Origin: DASSFG01 sp035550375
GTDB taxonomy: Bacteria; Planctomycetota; Planctomycetia; Pirellulales; JAICIG01
Direction of reading: 5' to 3'
DNA: 64,000 nt
NCBI GenBank assembly: GCA_035550375.1
Contig: DASZPH010000037.1
Location: 24,458 to 88,457, forward strand
Position 1 is the stretch's first letter; the number at the start of each line of letters is the position of its first letter. The notes under the pieces are model-generated. The model made no database searches, was not told where the DNA came from, and saw only the letters and a list, made by a program, of their open reading frames with translations. The position numbers and the translations under genes were made by a program. This document shows positions 44,801 to 53,900 of the stretch, piece after piece.

Positions 44801-45053
44801 AGGCCATGCCCGCGCCGCGGTCGGCGACCCAGATATCGCCGCCGTTGGCATTCAGCGCCTGGCCCCAAGGATTGACGAGGTTGGCGTCCTGGATGAGTGC
44901 GGTCGCCGGCTGGTCGCTGACGAGATTCAGAGGCAGGTAGCCGCTGGTGAGCAGGTGCCGCGGCTCGAGCGCCTCGGCGGCACGAGGTGGCTGCCGGCAG
45001 GCGGAGCGATGCCGTCCCGAACGGGCGAGTTGGGCCTTTCGCCAGCCGTGCAT
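38847..45053 (-). CDS. Giant exported repeat protein: LEPRxLL signal, TIGR03118-like head, 15 WGDG repeats, DUF4214 tail
   Basis: The 2068-residue product begins with a basic leader and the planctomycete export motif EALEPRHLL (about residues 27-35). Residues about 45-370 resemble TIGR03118 (DANLVNPWGQALNANGGDIWVADRGAG). Then come about 15 Ig/PKD-like units of about 90-100 residues. Each has a strand with F/Y-x-A-T-I-D-W-G-D-G-T-x-T-x-G-T and a Y-x-E-x-G-x-x-x-x-V-x-V-x-D-x-G-G strand. The last 210 residues hold four DUF4214-like units (YEDVLARPADPSGLAYWVQQL and others). It is probably a surface adhesin or scaffold. A GGA-rich site lies upstream of ATG 45053. Long plus-strand open frames across it are by-products of repeat composition. 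Confidence 0.85.
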   Translation of the reverse strand: MHGWRKAQLARSGRHRSACRQPPRAAEALEPRHLLTSGYLPLNLVSDQPATALIQDANLVNPWGQALNANGGDIWVADRGAGMASLYFGAVAGSPFQTDTLAVNIPGGNPTGVAANGTTSFMVQSGVSSGPASFLFGSAGGNITGWNQGVPPPSPSNQAQVAASSIGAIFTGLALANNGGQNFLYAADFHNNRIDVFNSSFQPVAAPGAFSDPGLPAGFAPYNVVNLGGQLLVCYARQDASGLNAVAGAGNGALDLFDLNGVLQKELFVGQSLNAPWGAVLAPSTFGDFAGDLLVANNGNGQIEAFNPLTGAFAGTLSLPSGAPLVIDGLRGLSFGNGLTAGNGNELFFSAGTSGGQHGLFGAIQSAQSVGLVAQGTALVATSTISFNGTLAVFSDAQNLPASSFSANINWGDGSITSGGISALAAGGFAISGSHTYASSGLKSISIQVSDPSGHMVTTSALARVVSPGLSMTAQTITPTEGAAFSGTVATFTDGDGNMSAGAYTATILWGDGATTAGTVSFSAGKFSVAGSHTYLEEGTNSVTVKVNDVDGANASVVSTAKVADAPLSGTHLSIAATLGATFSGTVASFSDANPNGTASDFTATIDWGDGATTAGTIVSGQGAVFSIAGSHSFADAGASTVTITINDVGGAKVVVQDPANVVDIDVLAATLVPIEPTQGSRFTGMVATVVDSNLATSAGALAATIDWGDGTTSEGTVSGAAGAFTVADSHTYIGEGFYTLSILVAHVGGAATATDQETIIVADTGTLSVSGATFAATEGMIFAGEVATASDTYAAPAADFLATIDWGDGTTSEGTVSGPNGQFAISGQHVYAEEGTYSPVVSIADLAPGRISATAAFTTVVADAPLSATGKTLNLTEGQAFAGTVAKFDDASPLGTAGDFTATIDWGDGTSSIGTVSGTGGFDVSGTHTYEVGGTYDATVTIYDEGGSTALATSTMLVADYPLTAAGVAVDGTEGQLFTGSVATFIDTNPDGGNLSDFSATIDWGDGVTTGGTIRGAAGNYTVSGSHTFVDVSDKVIVVIDDIGGASATATSSASVTDANTLTPLDSSTLATTEGQTASGVLATFADSYSGNPTGDFSAEVDWGDGQTTSAVVSGQAPSFTVSGSHVYAEEGTYMPQIVLRHKVGTADATAKAAVDVADAALTATALTIGAVEGNPFAGRVASFEDANLFSSASDFTATINWGDGTSTTAGTVTMVAAGSFLVSGGHTYAEEVNNLPVTVIVTDLGGSQATARSTAEVADAPLSATPVTISATEGTQFAGTVATFTDGNPSATTADFTATLDWGDGTTATTGTVSVNPTGGFIVVGSHTYIDEGSNVPIRITINDRGGSAVTATSKANIADAPLSGGGITFSPTEGITFSGTVATFTDANPLSTPADFTATIDWGDGKTTTGTVSAVAGGFLVDGTHLYADEATENATVTIRDAGGSKTTATSTAVVADAPLSGGPALTIAATSGVLFTGTVGTFTDGNPNATKGDFTATIDWGDGSATTPGTIATAPGGVFLVSGSHNYAAPAASRAMRIVVSDQGGSGVTLTASAHVASTRFAASGVTLTAVEGATFRGTVATCNDSDPNPADYAATIDWGDGTTTLGTLSSAPGGGFVILGTHVFAEAGSWPFTVTVVNPSLDKLSVTSRANVADAPLNATGVTFSATEGSTFSGTVATFADANPAGKVADYSATIVWGDGITSQGTIASTGGGFSVIGSHVYAEEQQGVAVSVTIRDVDGAQAAANSTANVADAPLNLSPSSVDLPSSGTVNNVLLATFTDQGGAEPVGNYAATINWGDGTSASIGLITQSAGVFRITGSHHYQQVGNYTIQVTVRDEGGSTATVDVQATDPPSPDQLYVEAVYEDVLARPADPSGLAYWVQQLEAGQPRFVFVNSLDHSAEYFGNIIVTPAYRNYLGRVPDAAGLAYWVDQMQNHGLTDEQLEAGFISSPEFFAHAGGTNKAFVDALYQDLLGRPADASGETYWVDQLVAGLSRTAVAYNFATGRERESQRITDDYMHYLGRQPDAQGLNYWVAQLAGGETNEQVITGFVASDEYFNKHTEM

Positions 45054-45255
45054 CTGCCAATTTCCTTACGACACCTCCTGGGGGGCGACGACCGGCAGCC
45101 CGTGGCCAGACGTGCAACGTCTTAGCCTACCTGGATCGTGGCGAGCGAGGCAAACGAAATGCGACCTGGGCGGGCGGAATAATGGAAAATTAATGCGATC
45201 CAACCCGGGCGCCCATCGTCAGCGGCATCCGTGACGGGGGAAGCTCAGTCGTGCT

Positions 45256-46680
45256 TCACGCAAGAACGGCGTTGATCACCCGACCGTGTACGTCGGTGAG
45301 CCGGAAGTCGCGGCCGCCGGAGCGGAACGTGAGCCGCTCATGATCGAGGCCGAGCAGGTGCAGAATTGTGGCGTGAAGGTCGTGGATGGTGCAAATATTG
45401 TCCACGGCATACATGCCCAACTCGTCGGTGGCGCCGTACACCGTTCCCCCCTTGACGCCGCCCCCGGCGAGCCAGACCGAAAAACCTTCGGGATGATGAT
45501 CGCGGCCGTCGCGGCCGGCCGAGTGGGGCGTGCGGCCGAATTCGCCGGCCCAGATGATGAGCGTCTCCTCAAGCAGCCCGCGGGCCTTCAAGTCGCAAAT
45601 CAGGCCGGCGATCGCCTGGTCGGTGTCGAGCGCGTTCTTTTCGTGACCCGCCTTGAGGGTGCCATGCTGGTCCCAGGTGCCGTTTGAGGCGCCCGGCGGA
45701 CAGGTGATCTCCACGAACCGCACTCCCGACTCGATCAGCCGCCGTGCACGCAGACACTGGATGCCGTAGAGCCGCTTGCTTGGGACGTCGGAATCGATGC
45801 CGTACAGGCGGTGCGTGGCCTGCGTCTCGCGGCCCAGGTCGAGCACGTCGGGCACGAGCGACTGCATGCGGTAGGCCATCTCGTAATTCTTGATCGCCGC
45901 CTCGACCGCTTCGTTGCCCGCCAGCGATCGCGAGAACGCCTTGTCTTCTTCGGTGAGCACGGCCAGCTTGGCCTGCTGGATGCGCGGGTCCTTGTCGGCC
46001 GGCTGGATGTTTTCGATGGGCGTGCCGTCGGCACGCAGCAGCGAGGCCTGGTGGCTGGCGGGCAAGAAGCCGCTCGAAAAATTCTCCAGTCCGCCGCAAG
46101 GGACGACGCCGAAGCTGAGGACAACAAATCCCGGCAGGTTCTGGTTCTCGCTGCCCAGACCATACGTACACCACGATCCGAGGCTGGGACGTCCCGCGTT
46201 GTTTGAGCCCGTGTGCAGGCGCAGCACGCCGGTGGAATGGATCGGCAGGTCCGCCTTCATCGAACGAATCACCGCCAGTTCGTCGGCGCACTCGGCGATG
46301 TGCGGAAACAACTGGCTGACGGGCAGGCCCGACTCGCCGTGTCGGCTAAAAGCCCAAGGGCTCTTCAGCCACTGGCGGTTTCCGTTGGCCGTGGGATTCT
46401 TGGACTCGGTGAACGGCTTGCCGTCGAGGGCATCGAGTTGCGACTTTGGGTCGAACGAATCGACGTGCGACACGCCGCCGTCCATGAAGCAAAAGACGAC
46501 GCGTTTGGCGCGCGGCGCAAAGTGGGGAGCCGCCGCGGCGCCGGCCGGTTTTTCGAGCAGGCCGGCAAGCGCCACCAGTCCGAAGCCGTTGGCGGCGGCG
46601 GCAAGGGCCTCGCGCCGGCTGACCGGAGACGCGAGTTTTCCCGGGCACCGGCAAAATGTGCAATGCGTATCCCTCTGCAT
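45256..46680 (-). CDS. DUF1501 TAT-exported protein
   Basis: A 474-residue protein with a twin-arginine signal near the N-terminus (SRREALAAAANGFGLVALAG). The alkaline-phosphatase-superfamily-like core of DUF1501 follows: RVVFCFMDGGVSHVDSFDPKS, GSNNAGRPSLGSWCTYGLGS, RLIESGVRFVEITC with DQHGTLKAGHE, LLEETLIIWAGEFGRTPHSAGRDGRDHHP. Conserved Asp, His, Glu and Asp could bind metals. Such proteins are abundant in planctomycetes and are often paired with a DUF1549/DUF1553 (PSD1) gene; none is adjacent here. ATG at 46680 is chosen over an upstream TTG. Confidence 0.9.
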   Translation of the reverse strand: MQRDTHCTFCRCPGKLASPVSRREALAAAANGFGLVALAGLLEKPAGAAAAPHFAPRAKRVVFCFMDGGVSHVDSFDPKSQLDALDGKPFTESKNPTANGNRQWLKSPWAFSRHGESGLPVSQLFPHIAECADELAVIRSMKADLPIHSTGVLRLHTGSNNAGRPSLGSWCTYGLGSENQNLPGFVVLSFGVVPCGGLENFSSGFLPASHQASLLRADGTPIENIQPADKDPRIQQAKLAVLTEEDKAFSRSLAGNEAVEAAIKNYEMAYRMQSLVPDVLDLGRETQATHRLYGIDSDVPSKRLYGIQCLRARRLIESGVRFVEITCPPGASNGTWDQHGTLKAGHEKNALDTDQAIAGLICDLKARGLLEETLIIWAGEFGRTPHSAGRDGRDHHPEGFSVWLAGGGVKGGTVYGATDELGMYAVDNICTIHDLHATILHLLGLDHERLTFRSGGRDFRLTDVHGRVINAVLA

Positions 46681-46751
46681 GTACGTCAATATGCATCAAG
46701 CGCCGGGCCGGAGCAACACGGCGACGCTTTGCGGAGAGTCTCACGCAAGCG

Positions 46752-48263
46752 TCAGCGCCGCAACGGGGCGGCCTCGGAAGCGATGATCGCAGATTCCGCA
46801 GGAACGTACAGCACGGCCTCCAGACCGTCGACGGGGTGCTTGTCCGGCGACACGTAAGCGTCGGAACGCAGGCTGGCGAACAACTCCGGACAAAAAACGA
46901 CGCGCGGGTGCTCGGGCACGGTCACCGTCCAGAGCCGGCCGGACCGCGCGCGCTCTTCGACGACTTCCCGCGGCGTATCGCAACCCATCGGCCGAGCATC
47001 TTTGCCGAAGTAGACCTGGTAGACCTCCGGATGCAGCACCCACAGCGAATCGCCCGGCCGCCAGTGTTCGTGGACGTAGGCGAAAGCCTCGCGGTACCCG
47101 CTTTTCGATTCGACGGTCGCGAGCGACCTCGCCGAGCTCGACATGCCGGGGACGATCAGCACGACCACCGCGGCCAGCCGCACCCAGTGATATCGGTTTG
47201 GCAGACACCGCGTCGCGTCGGCTAGTCCGGCCGCCGCCAGCAGCCAGATGCACGGAGCGGCGAAGAAGATCGTGCGGTCAGAAACCGGGTATCGGCGGAG
47301 AAAGGCCGCGACCACGGCGAGCGCCAGCGGAGCGCCCAGCGCCACCACGAGTGCAGGCGATCGGCGGCGCCACGCCACCATTCCCCACACGGCGAGCAAC
47401 GCAAGCGGCCAGCCCATGCCGACCGTCGCATACTCGGCCATGCTCGGCAGACGATTCAAGCACCAGACGGCGGCGGACACGATCGACTCGTCTGGCGGAA
47501 ATCCCTGCCAACCCTCCCAATGCTCGCGCAGGCCGCCGTAGTACAGGTGCCGCGCGTCGAAGTACCACAAGGCCAAGGCGGAAGCGAGCAGGCCCGCGTT
47601 GAAGACCGTCCAACGCAGCCAATCCGCCGGCCGACGGGCGCCAACCGCGTCGCACAGCATCGCCAGGCTGACGCCCCCCAGCACGAAGACGCTGGGAAAG
47701 GACAGCCACGGTCCGAAGAGGGCGCCGATCAACAGTGCGACAAAAGCGCCCTTGCGAACCCGTTCGGCGGCCTCTCTGGAGACATAAAGACACATAGCCA
47801 GCAGCAGGCCTTCGACAAGGACGAGGTCGGTGGAGTAGGGTCTGACCTCGCAGGCGTGGATGACGGCGTGCTTCGAGACGGCCACGAGCGCCACCGGACA
47901 GATCCAGGCCCACGATCCGAGGAAGCGCCCGGCGAGCGGCACCATGAGAACCATCGCCGCCAGACTGGAGGTGATGGCCGGCAATCGCATCGACAGCTCT
48001 CCGCCGCCGCAGGTCGTGTAAACGGCTCGCGAGATCCACAGAAAACCGGGCGGTATGACGAGGTTGTAGTCGATCGCCCCCAGCAGGTCCCGATACGATC
48101 GCTCGAAGACGTTGAGCAAAAGATAGGCTTCGTCGTACCAGTACGACGGGCAGCCAAAATACTGCCGCGAGCGAACGGCGGCGCCCAGGAGCAACAGGGC
48201 AACCGCCATCCGCCGCGTCCAAGGCGTCGCATCGGAGGTCACCGCAGCGCGGGTCGGGTTCAT
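46752..48263 (-). CDS. Polytopic glycosyltransferase-like membrane protein
   Basis: The 503-residue protein has about 10 membrane helices and an N-terminal region with PSYWYDEAYLLLNVFERSYRDLLGAIDYN. The Asp-Glu pair in the first periplasmic loop is typical of GT-C (ArnT/PMT-like) glycosyltransferases that use lipid-linked donors. Other parts include a long helix-rich middle and a soluble C-terminal domain (RPGDSLWVLHPEVYQVYFG...). The acceptor and donor are unknown. ATG at 48263 (MNPTRAAV) is chosen because the upstream gene stops at 48274, ten bases before. Confidence 0.75.
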   Translation of the reverse strand: MNPTRAAVTSDATPWTRRMAVALLLLGAAVRSRQYFGCPSYWYDEAYLLLNVFERSYRDLLGAIDYNLVIPPGFLWISRAVYTTCGGGELSMRLPAITSSLAAMVLMVPLAGRFLGSWAWICPVALVAVSKHAVIHACEVRPYSTDLVLVEGLLLAMCLYVSREAAERVRKGAFVALLIGALFGPWLSFPSVFVLGGVSLAMLCDAVGARRPADWLRWTVFNAGLLASALALWYFDARHLYYGGLREHWEGWQGFPPDESIVSAAVWCLNRLPSMAEYATVGMGWPLALLAVWGMVAWRRRSPALVVALGAPLALAVVAAFLRRYPVSDRTIFFAAPCIWLLAAAGLADATRCLPNRYHWVRLAAVVVLIVPGMSSSARSLATVESKSGYREAFAYVHEHWRPGDSLWVLHPEVYQVYFGKDARPMGCDTPREVVEERARSGRLWTVTVPEHPRVVFCPELFASLRSDAYVSPDKHPVDGLEAVLYVPAESAIIASEAAPLRR

Positions 48264-48273
48264 CGCGGGCGAA

Positions 48274-49137
48274 TTACCGTTCAAGTCTGGTCCAGCCGGT
48301 AGGAATGGGACGTGCGAAATCGCAAAGAATCTGCGAGAGGGTGTACCCGGGAGGTTCACTGTCGGCTTCGATGGCGCTGAATACAAATGTGGTCCGATCA
48401 CCATTCCAAGGCCGGACGCACAGCGCACATGGTTGAAAATCGCCTTCGCGCAGGATGACAGTGAGCGGGTGATGGCGGTAAAAGCACCCAGTCGACAGGA
48501 CGTCGCTTGCCCAGCGAACCATGTTGCCCAGCCGCTGAACCGGCCGTTGACGCGGATGGAGTTCCAACCAGATTTCACCGTCGCGACGCTCGTCAGGATT
48601 GATGCGAATCCAGTAGTCGCGATTTAAATCGGCAGCACGAACCCCATAAAGAAGCGGTATGGGCCAGCTATCGCTCTCGTTTTCTGAACGAGGCAGGGGG
48701 TGCTCGAACACGACCTTTTGATCGTAGTCGAATCGACGGATCGCCTTTTCATCACGCTCCCAGCGTTCGGCTATGCGACCGAGCACGTGATAAGATGCCT
48801 TGTTGGGCCATCTGTAGGTTAGCTCGCCTTGGGCAATGTACGGGGCCTCATTGAAAAGTGCTCCGATGTATTGCCGGCGGGTGAATTTACAGCGAAATAA
48901 GCGAATTCCCCGGCTCTGCTCTTCCCACTTGGCGACGATTTGATCCAGTCGTTCTTTTTCGGCATCGGTCGACTCAAACGGGCAAGCGACCTCTTCCATA
49001 GCGACTGCTTCGGGTGCTCCCTTCGCCGCTAGGCTACCTTTGCTGTCGCCCTCCGTGGCAGCGCCGGAGACCAGCCCGGGCAAGACCGCCATGAATGAGA
49101 TCGAGATTGCCGCGAAACCTCGCCGAGCGGTCGGCAT
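48274..49137 (-). CDS. TIGR03009-like exported planctomycete protein
   Basis: A 287-residue protein with a signal peptide (MPTARRGFAAISISFMAVLPG). The mature domain has LDQIVAKWEEQSRGIRLFRCKFTRRQYIG, YIAQGELTYRWPNKASYHVLG, and FDYDQKVVFEHPLP. The order of outer-membrane lipoprotein-carrier-like strands and the F-x-C-x-F-x-R-x-x-Y motif fits the planctomycete family TIGR03009. No enzyme signature. ATG at 49137 lies behind GGAGG. It is tightly followed by the glycosyltransferase-like gene ten bases on. Confidence 0.75.
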   Translation of the reverse strand: MPTARRGFAAISISFMAVLPGLVSGAATEGDSKGSLAAKGAPEAVAMEEVACPFESTDAEKERLDQIVAKWEEQSRGIRLFRCKFTRRQYIGALFNEAPYIAQGELTYRWPNKASYHVLGRIAERWERDEKAIRRFDYDQKVVFEHPLPRSENESDSWPIPLLYGVRAADLNRDYWIRINPDERRDGEIWLELHPRQRPVQRLGNMVRWASDVLSTGCFYRHHPLTVILREGDFQPCALCVRPWNGDRTTFVFSAIEADSEPPGYTLSQILCDFARPIPTGWTRLER

Positions 49138-49475
49138 GGGGGCCTCCACGTTATGGCCTTAGCGAAATCGGCGTGGAGTTTACCCTTGGGTGTGCTTTGA
49201 GGCACAGGCCATTTTGCGTATCCCTGACCTACAGATCGCTGGGCGCAAACCCGTGCGCTTGGCAACTCGGCCCAGCCTGCCCCCTCCAGAACGGTGTGCG
49301 ACCCGCCTGACTGCCGTTTCACTTGCCAACCGATCCGCAGGGAGCGCAGCAAATACCCGAGATGCCTTAGTCGAGGGCCATTTCGTCAAGAAGTCACCGC
49401 AAATAGTTCACCCGGAGCCGACCGGGCGCCAACAGTGCCTCCGAAGTTCACGCCGTTTTCCGACAATATAAAACG
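49138..49475. other. Intergenic region without a recognised gene
   Basis: These 338 bases separate the TIGR03009-like gene from the stop of the next DUF1501 gene, both on the minus strand. No coding frame with a plausible start, no strong terminator and no palindrome of interest were seen. It should contain the promoter for the TIGR03009-like/glycosyltransferase group. Confidence 0.35.
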
Positions 49476-50930
49476 CTAAGCGATTAGTTCTCTGATAACC
49501 CGCGCCGGTTCCACGCCCGTCAGCCGCTGGTCCAGGCCCTGGTAGCGGTAGGTGAACCGCTCGTGGTCGAAACCGAGCAGGTGCAGCACCGTGGCGTGGA
49601 AGTCGTGGATGTGGACCGGATCTTTGACGATGTTGTACGAAAAATCGTCGGTCTCGCCGTAAATCGTGCCGGGCCGCGAGCCGCCACCGGCCATCCACAT
49701 CGTGTAGCAGCGAGGATGGTGGTCGCGACCGTAATTCTTGTCGCTTAATCCCCCCTGGGAGTAGATCGTGCGGCCGAATTCACCGCCCCAGATGATCAGC
49801 GTCTCGTCGTAAAGACCCCGCTGCTTCAAATCCTGCACCAGGCCCCAGCAGGCCTGGTCGACGTCGCGGCATTGATCGGGCAAGCGGCCCGCCACGTTGC
49901 CGTGCGTGTCCCAGTTGTTGTGGTAGATCTGGATAAAGCGCACGCCGCGCTCGATCATCCGCCTGGCCAGAAGCACCGAGTGGGCAAAGCTGCCCGGCTT
50001 CTTGGCCTCGTCGCCGTAGAGGGCGTAGGTGGAGTCCGGCTCGTTGGCCGTGCTCGTCAGCTCCGGCACGCTGGCCTGCATGCGGAAGGCCAGCTCGTAT
50101 TGCTGAATCCGCGTGTGGGTCTCGGGATCGCCGACGAGACGGTAGTTCATCTCGTTGAGCGCGTTGAGTCCGTCGAGCGTACGGCGGCGGACTTCGCTTG
50201 GCACGCCCGGCGGATTGTTGATGTAGAGGATCGGGTCGCCGCCCGAACGGAAGGAGACGCCGGCGTGCTCCCCCGAGAGGTGGCCGCTCGACCAGAGCCG
50301 GGCCGAAATGGCCTGCACCTGCTCGGTGTTGGTCGGCTTGGCCACCAGCACCACGAACGACGGCAGATTGTCGTTCATCGAGCCGAGGCCGTAGGAAACC
50401 CAGGCGCCCAAGCAAGGACGGCCGGTCACCTGGTTGCCCGTCTGCATGTAGGTGATGGCCGGCTCATGATTGATGGCCTCGGTGTGCATGCTGCGGATGA
50501 AGCACATGTCGTCCGCCATCCGGGCCGTGTAGGGCAACAACTCGGTCACCCACATGCCGCTTTGGCCGTGTTGGGCGAACTTGAACATGCTGGGAGCGAT
50601 CGGAAACCGCTTCTGCCCCGAGGTCATCGTCGTGAGGCGTTGACCCATGCGGACCGTGTCGGGCAGGTCTTTGTCGAACCACTCCTTCATCTGCGGCTTG
50701 TAGTCGTAGAGGTCCATCTGCGGCGGACCGCCGACCATGTGCAGGTAGATAACCTGCTTGGCCTTGGGGGCGAAGTGCGGACCGGGCGCGTGGGACTCGC
50801 CGGCCGAGGCGGACCGGCCAAGCCAGTTACCCCCCAGCGAGGCCAGCGCCGCGCAGCCCAGCGCATTCGCGCCGCGGCCAAAAAACTGGCGGCGGGTTTC
50901 GTAGCGGACGTATTCTTCGATGGGGGACAT
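49476..50930 (-). CDS. DUF1501 TAT-exported protein of the GntR-PSD1 operon
   Basis: The 484-residue protein begins with a twin-arginine signal (YETRRQFFGRGANALGCAALASLGG). DUF1501 features are present: QVIYLHMVGGPPQMDLYDYKP, YMQTGNQVTGRPCLGAWVSYG, RRMIERGVRFIQIYHNNWDTHG, LYDETLIIWGGEFGRTIYSQ and NYGRDHHPRCYTMWMAGGG. It resembles the first DUF1501 gene in the window (45256) but is clearly separate. It is the last gene of the operon GntR-PSD1-DUF1501, starting 38 bases after the PSD1 stop. The pair is usually thought to act together in the periplasm; substrate is unknown. Confidence 0.93.
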   Translation of the reverse strand: MSPIEEYVRYETRRQFFGRGANALGCAALASLGGNWLGRSASAGESHAPGPHFAPKAKQVIYLHMVGGPPQMDLYDYKPQMKEWFDKDLPDTVRMGQRLTTMTSGQKRFPIAPSMFKFAQHGQSGMWVTELLPYTARMADDMCFIRSMHTEAINHEPAITYMQTGNQVTGRPCLGAWVSYGLGSMNDNLPSFVVLVAKPTNTEQVQAISARLWSSGHLSGEHAGVSFRSGGDPILYINNPPGVPSEVRRRTLDGLNALNEMNYRLVGDPETHTRIQQYELAFRMQASVPELTSTANEPDSTYALYGDEAKKPGSFAHSVLLARRMIERGVRFIQIYHNNWDTHGNVAGRLPDQCRDVDQACWGLVQDLKQRGLYDETLIIWGGEFGRTIYSQGGLSDKNYGRDHHPRCYTMWMAGGGSRPGTIYGETDDFSYNIVKDPVHIHDFHATVLHLLGFDHERFTYRYQGLDQRLTGVEPARVIRELIA

Positions 50931-50968
50931 TAGTTAATCTCCGGCCAGGTCGATGGGCAGCGTTCAGC

Positions 50969-53900
50969 CTACTTATTCAAAACCTCATCCAGATTCATCA
51001 ATTCGTTGGTCAGCATCGTCCAGGCGGCCAGGGTCGGCACGTCCAGCGAAGCATCGGGCTTCGATTCACCGAAGGAGATCAGCATCTTGGCTTCCTCCGG
51101 ATGACTTTGATAAAAGGCCGAGAGATCGGCCAGCGACGACTGCACGGCCGGCGCTTCTTCGGCACGCCAGGGCCGGGCGATCAGCCGCTTAGCGAGCAGG
51201 TCGAGCCGGCTTTCGGCCGAGTCGCCCCCTTGCTTGATCACCGTCTCGGCCAGCCGCCGCGCGGCTTCGACGAACTGCGGGTCGTTGAGCGTCACGAGCG
51301 CCTGTAGGGGCGTGTCGGTTCGCTCGCGGCGCACCGTGCAGACCTCGCGGCTGGGCGCGTTGAAGATGTCCATCGAGGCGGGCGGGGCGGCCCGCTTCCA
51401 GAACGTGTACAGGCTGCGGCGATAGAGGTTGTCGCCGCCGTCCGCCCTGTAGTCGCGCGTGTTGCTGCCAATCATGGCCACGGCTTCCCACACGCCCTCG
51501 GGCTGATAGGGCCTCACGCTCGGCCCACCGATCTTCTCGACCAGCAGGCCGCTGGCCGCCAGGGCGCAGTCGCGAATCATCTCCGCATCCATGCGAAACC
51601 GCGGCCCGCGCGACAGCAGCCGGTTCTGCGGATCTTTTTCGAGCTTTTCGGGTGTGTTAACCGCCGCTTGTCGGTAGGCGGCCGAGGTCACAAGCTGCTT
51701 GAAGAACCGCTTCATGTCCCAGCCGCCTTCGCGGAAGTCGACCGCCAGCCAGTCGAGAAGCTCGGGGTGCGAGGGCAATTCGCCGGCGACGCCAAAGTCG
51801 CCCGCCGTGCGGACGATGCCCGTGCCAAACACTTCCTGCCAGAAACGGTTGACGGTGACCCGCGCGGTGAGGGGATGCTCGGGAAGCAAAAGCCATTGGG
51901 CGAAGCCGAGACGATTCTTGGGAAGTTCGGCCGGCATCGGCGGGAGCATGTCGGGCGTGTCGGGCTGCACCGGGTCGCGCCGCTTGTCGTAATCTCCCCG
52001 ATATAGCACGTACGCCATCGCCGGATCGCTCCGCTCTTGCATCACGTGGGCCTGCGTGCCGCGCGACTTGATGGCCGACTCTTCCTGTTCCAGGCCGGCG
52101 ATCTTGCCGGCGAGCTCTTGCGAAACCGTATCGAGCGTGCGGAGCCACCAGTCGTAGAGCTCGTTCTTGTCCGCGTCGCTGCGCTGATCGGCCGGCCTGG
52201 CCAGAAGGGAAACGGCTCGCGTCGTCTGGGCCAGCTTCTGCACGTCGCCGGGCGCCAGGGCCCGGCCGTAGATCCGCACGTCTTCGATCAGCATTTCGTC
52301 GAGCCGCGACGCAGAATGCCGCTGGGCCAGCTTGAAGGGGACCTCGGTGCGGATGGTGCTTTTGAGCGCGTTGGCCTGCACGCCGACGGGCTGCGCCTGG
52401 CCGTTGATGTACACCTGGACGCCTCCCACTTGTCCCGAGCCGTCGTAGGTGACGAAAACGTGCGTCCACTCGTTGGCTTTGATCGGGTTGTTGGAGACGA
52501 CTTTCAGCGCGTCGTCCGGCCAGCGGTTGATGATGTGGCAGCCGATTCGGCCCCCTTCCATCCACAGGTCCCAGCCCCGGTAGTCGTGCCCGTCGTCCAT
52601 CCGCGCGAAAATGGCGCCGGCTCCCTCGGTTGTTGCCAGCTTGACCCATGCTCCGTAGGAAAACGCCTGATCCTTTTCCAGGTCGCCCACGTCGGCGACT
52701 TCGGCGACGACGCCCGGCTTGGTCGCCAGCGCAAGGGGGGCGACGTGGCCCGGCTGCCAGGTGAGCTGGGCCGAGGTGGCCACCGTCCGTGGCTGGCCGT
52801 CGAAGGTGGCGGCAAACGAGTTATCGCCGCCGCCGTTGAGCTCGGCGTAAAACCGGAGCCCGTCGTTGGGCAGCAGGCCGGCTACCGTTTCGGCCGTGGC
52901 AGAAGTCAGCCAGCCGTCGAATTCGGTGCGGGCCGAGGTCTTTCTCTCGTCGGCCTGCTTGCGGGCGGCCGCGACTTCGCCGACGAGCGACTCCCAGCGA
53001 GGCCGATCTTCCTTGCTCGGCACAAACAGGACCGGTGGTGTGTCCTTGATGTTGCCATCCATCGCCTGCTGGGTGGTGTTGTTGAAGAAGGCCGCCATCT
53101 CGTAAAACTCGCGCTGCGAGAGCGGGTCGAACTTGTGGTCGTGGCAGACACCGCAACCGGCCGTCGTGCCCAGCCACACCTGGGCCGTCGTTTCCGTCCG
53201 GTCGCGGGTGTAGAGCACTTCGTATTCTTCGGAGATGGCGCCGCCCTCGCTCGTGGTGATATTGCAGCGATTGAAACCGGAAGCGACCTGCTGATCGAGC
53301 GTGTGGTTGGGGAGCAGGTCGCCGGCCAACTGCTCCACGGTGAACCGATCGAAGGGAAGGTTGCGATTGAAGGCGCCGATGACCCAGTCGCGATAACTCC
53401 AAATCTCGCGATAGTTGTCGAAATGGATGCCGTGCGTGTCGGCGTAGCGGGCCACGTCGAGCCAATAGCGGCCCCGGTGCTCGCCCCAGGCGGCCGCGCT
53501 CATCAACTGGTCGACAAGTTTTTCGTAAGCGTCTGGCGAGGGATCCCCAACAAAGGCTTCCACGAGCTCCGGCCTGGGCGGCAGACCCGTCAAGTCGAGC
53601 GACACGCGACGCGCCAGCGTGCGGCGATCGGCTTCGGGCGCCGGACTAAGGCCCGCGGCTTCGAGCCTGGCCAGGATGAAGTAGTCGATCGGGTTGCGGC
53701 ACCAGGCCACGTCTTTTACGGGCGGCAGCGGCGGACGCGCCGGGGCGATCAGCGACCAATGCGGCTGATAGACGGCCCCTTCGCTGATCCACCGGCGGAG
53801 AATTTCCTTTTGAGCCGCGGTGACCTGCTTCTTGGTGGCCGGCGGCGGCATCGCCTCTTCGGGATCATTCGACAGCACCCGGCGCAGCAACTCGCTTTCG

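Noticed and set aside
38847..45053. Regular repeats resembling a CRISPR array
   Set aside because: Units are about 300 bases, divergent in DNA and conserved at protein level (WGDG), so they are protein repeats.
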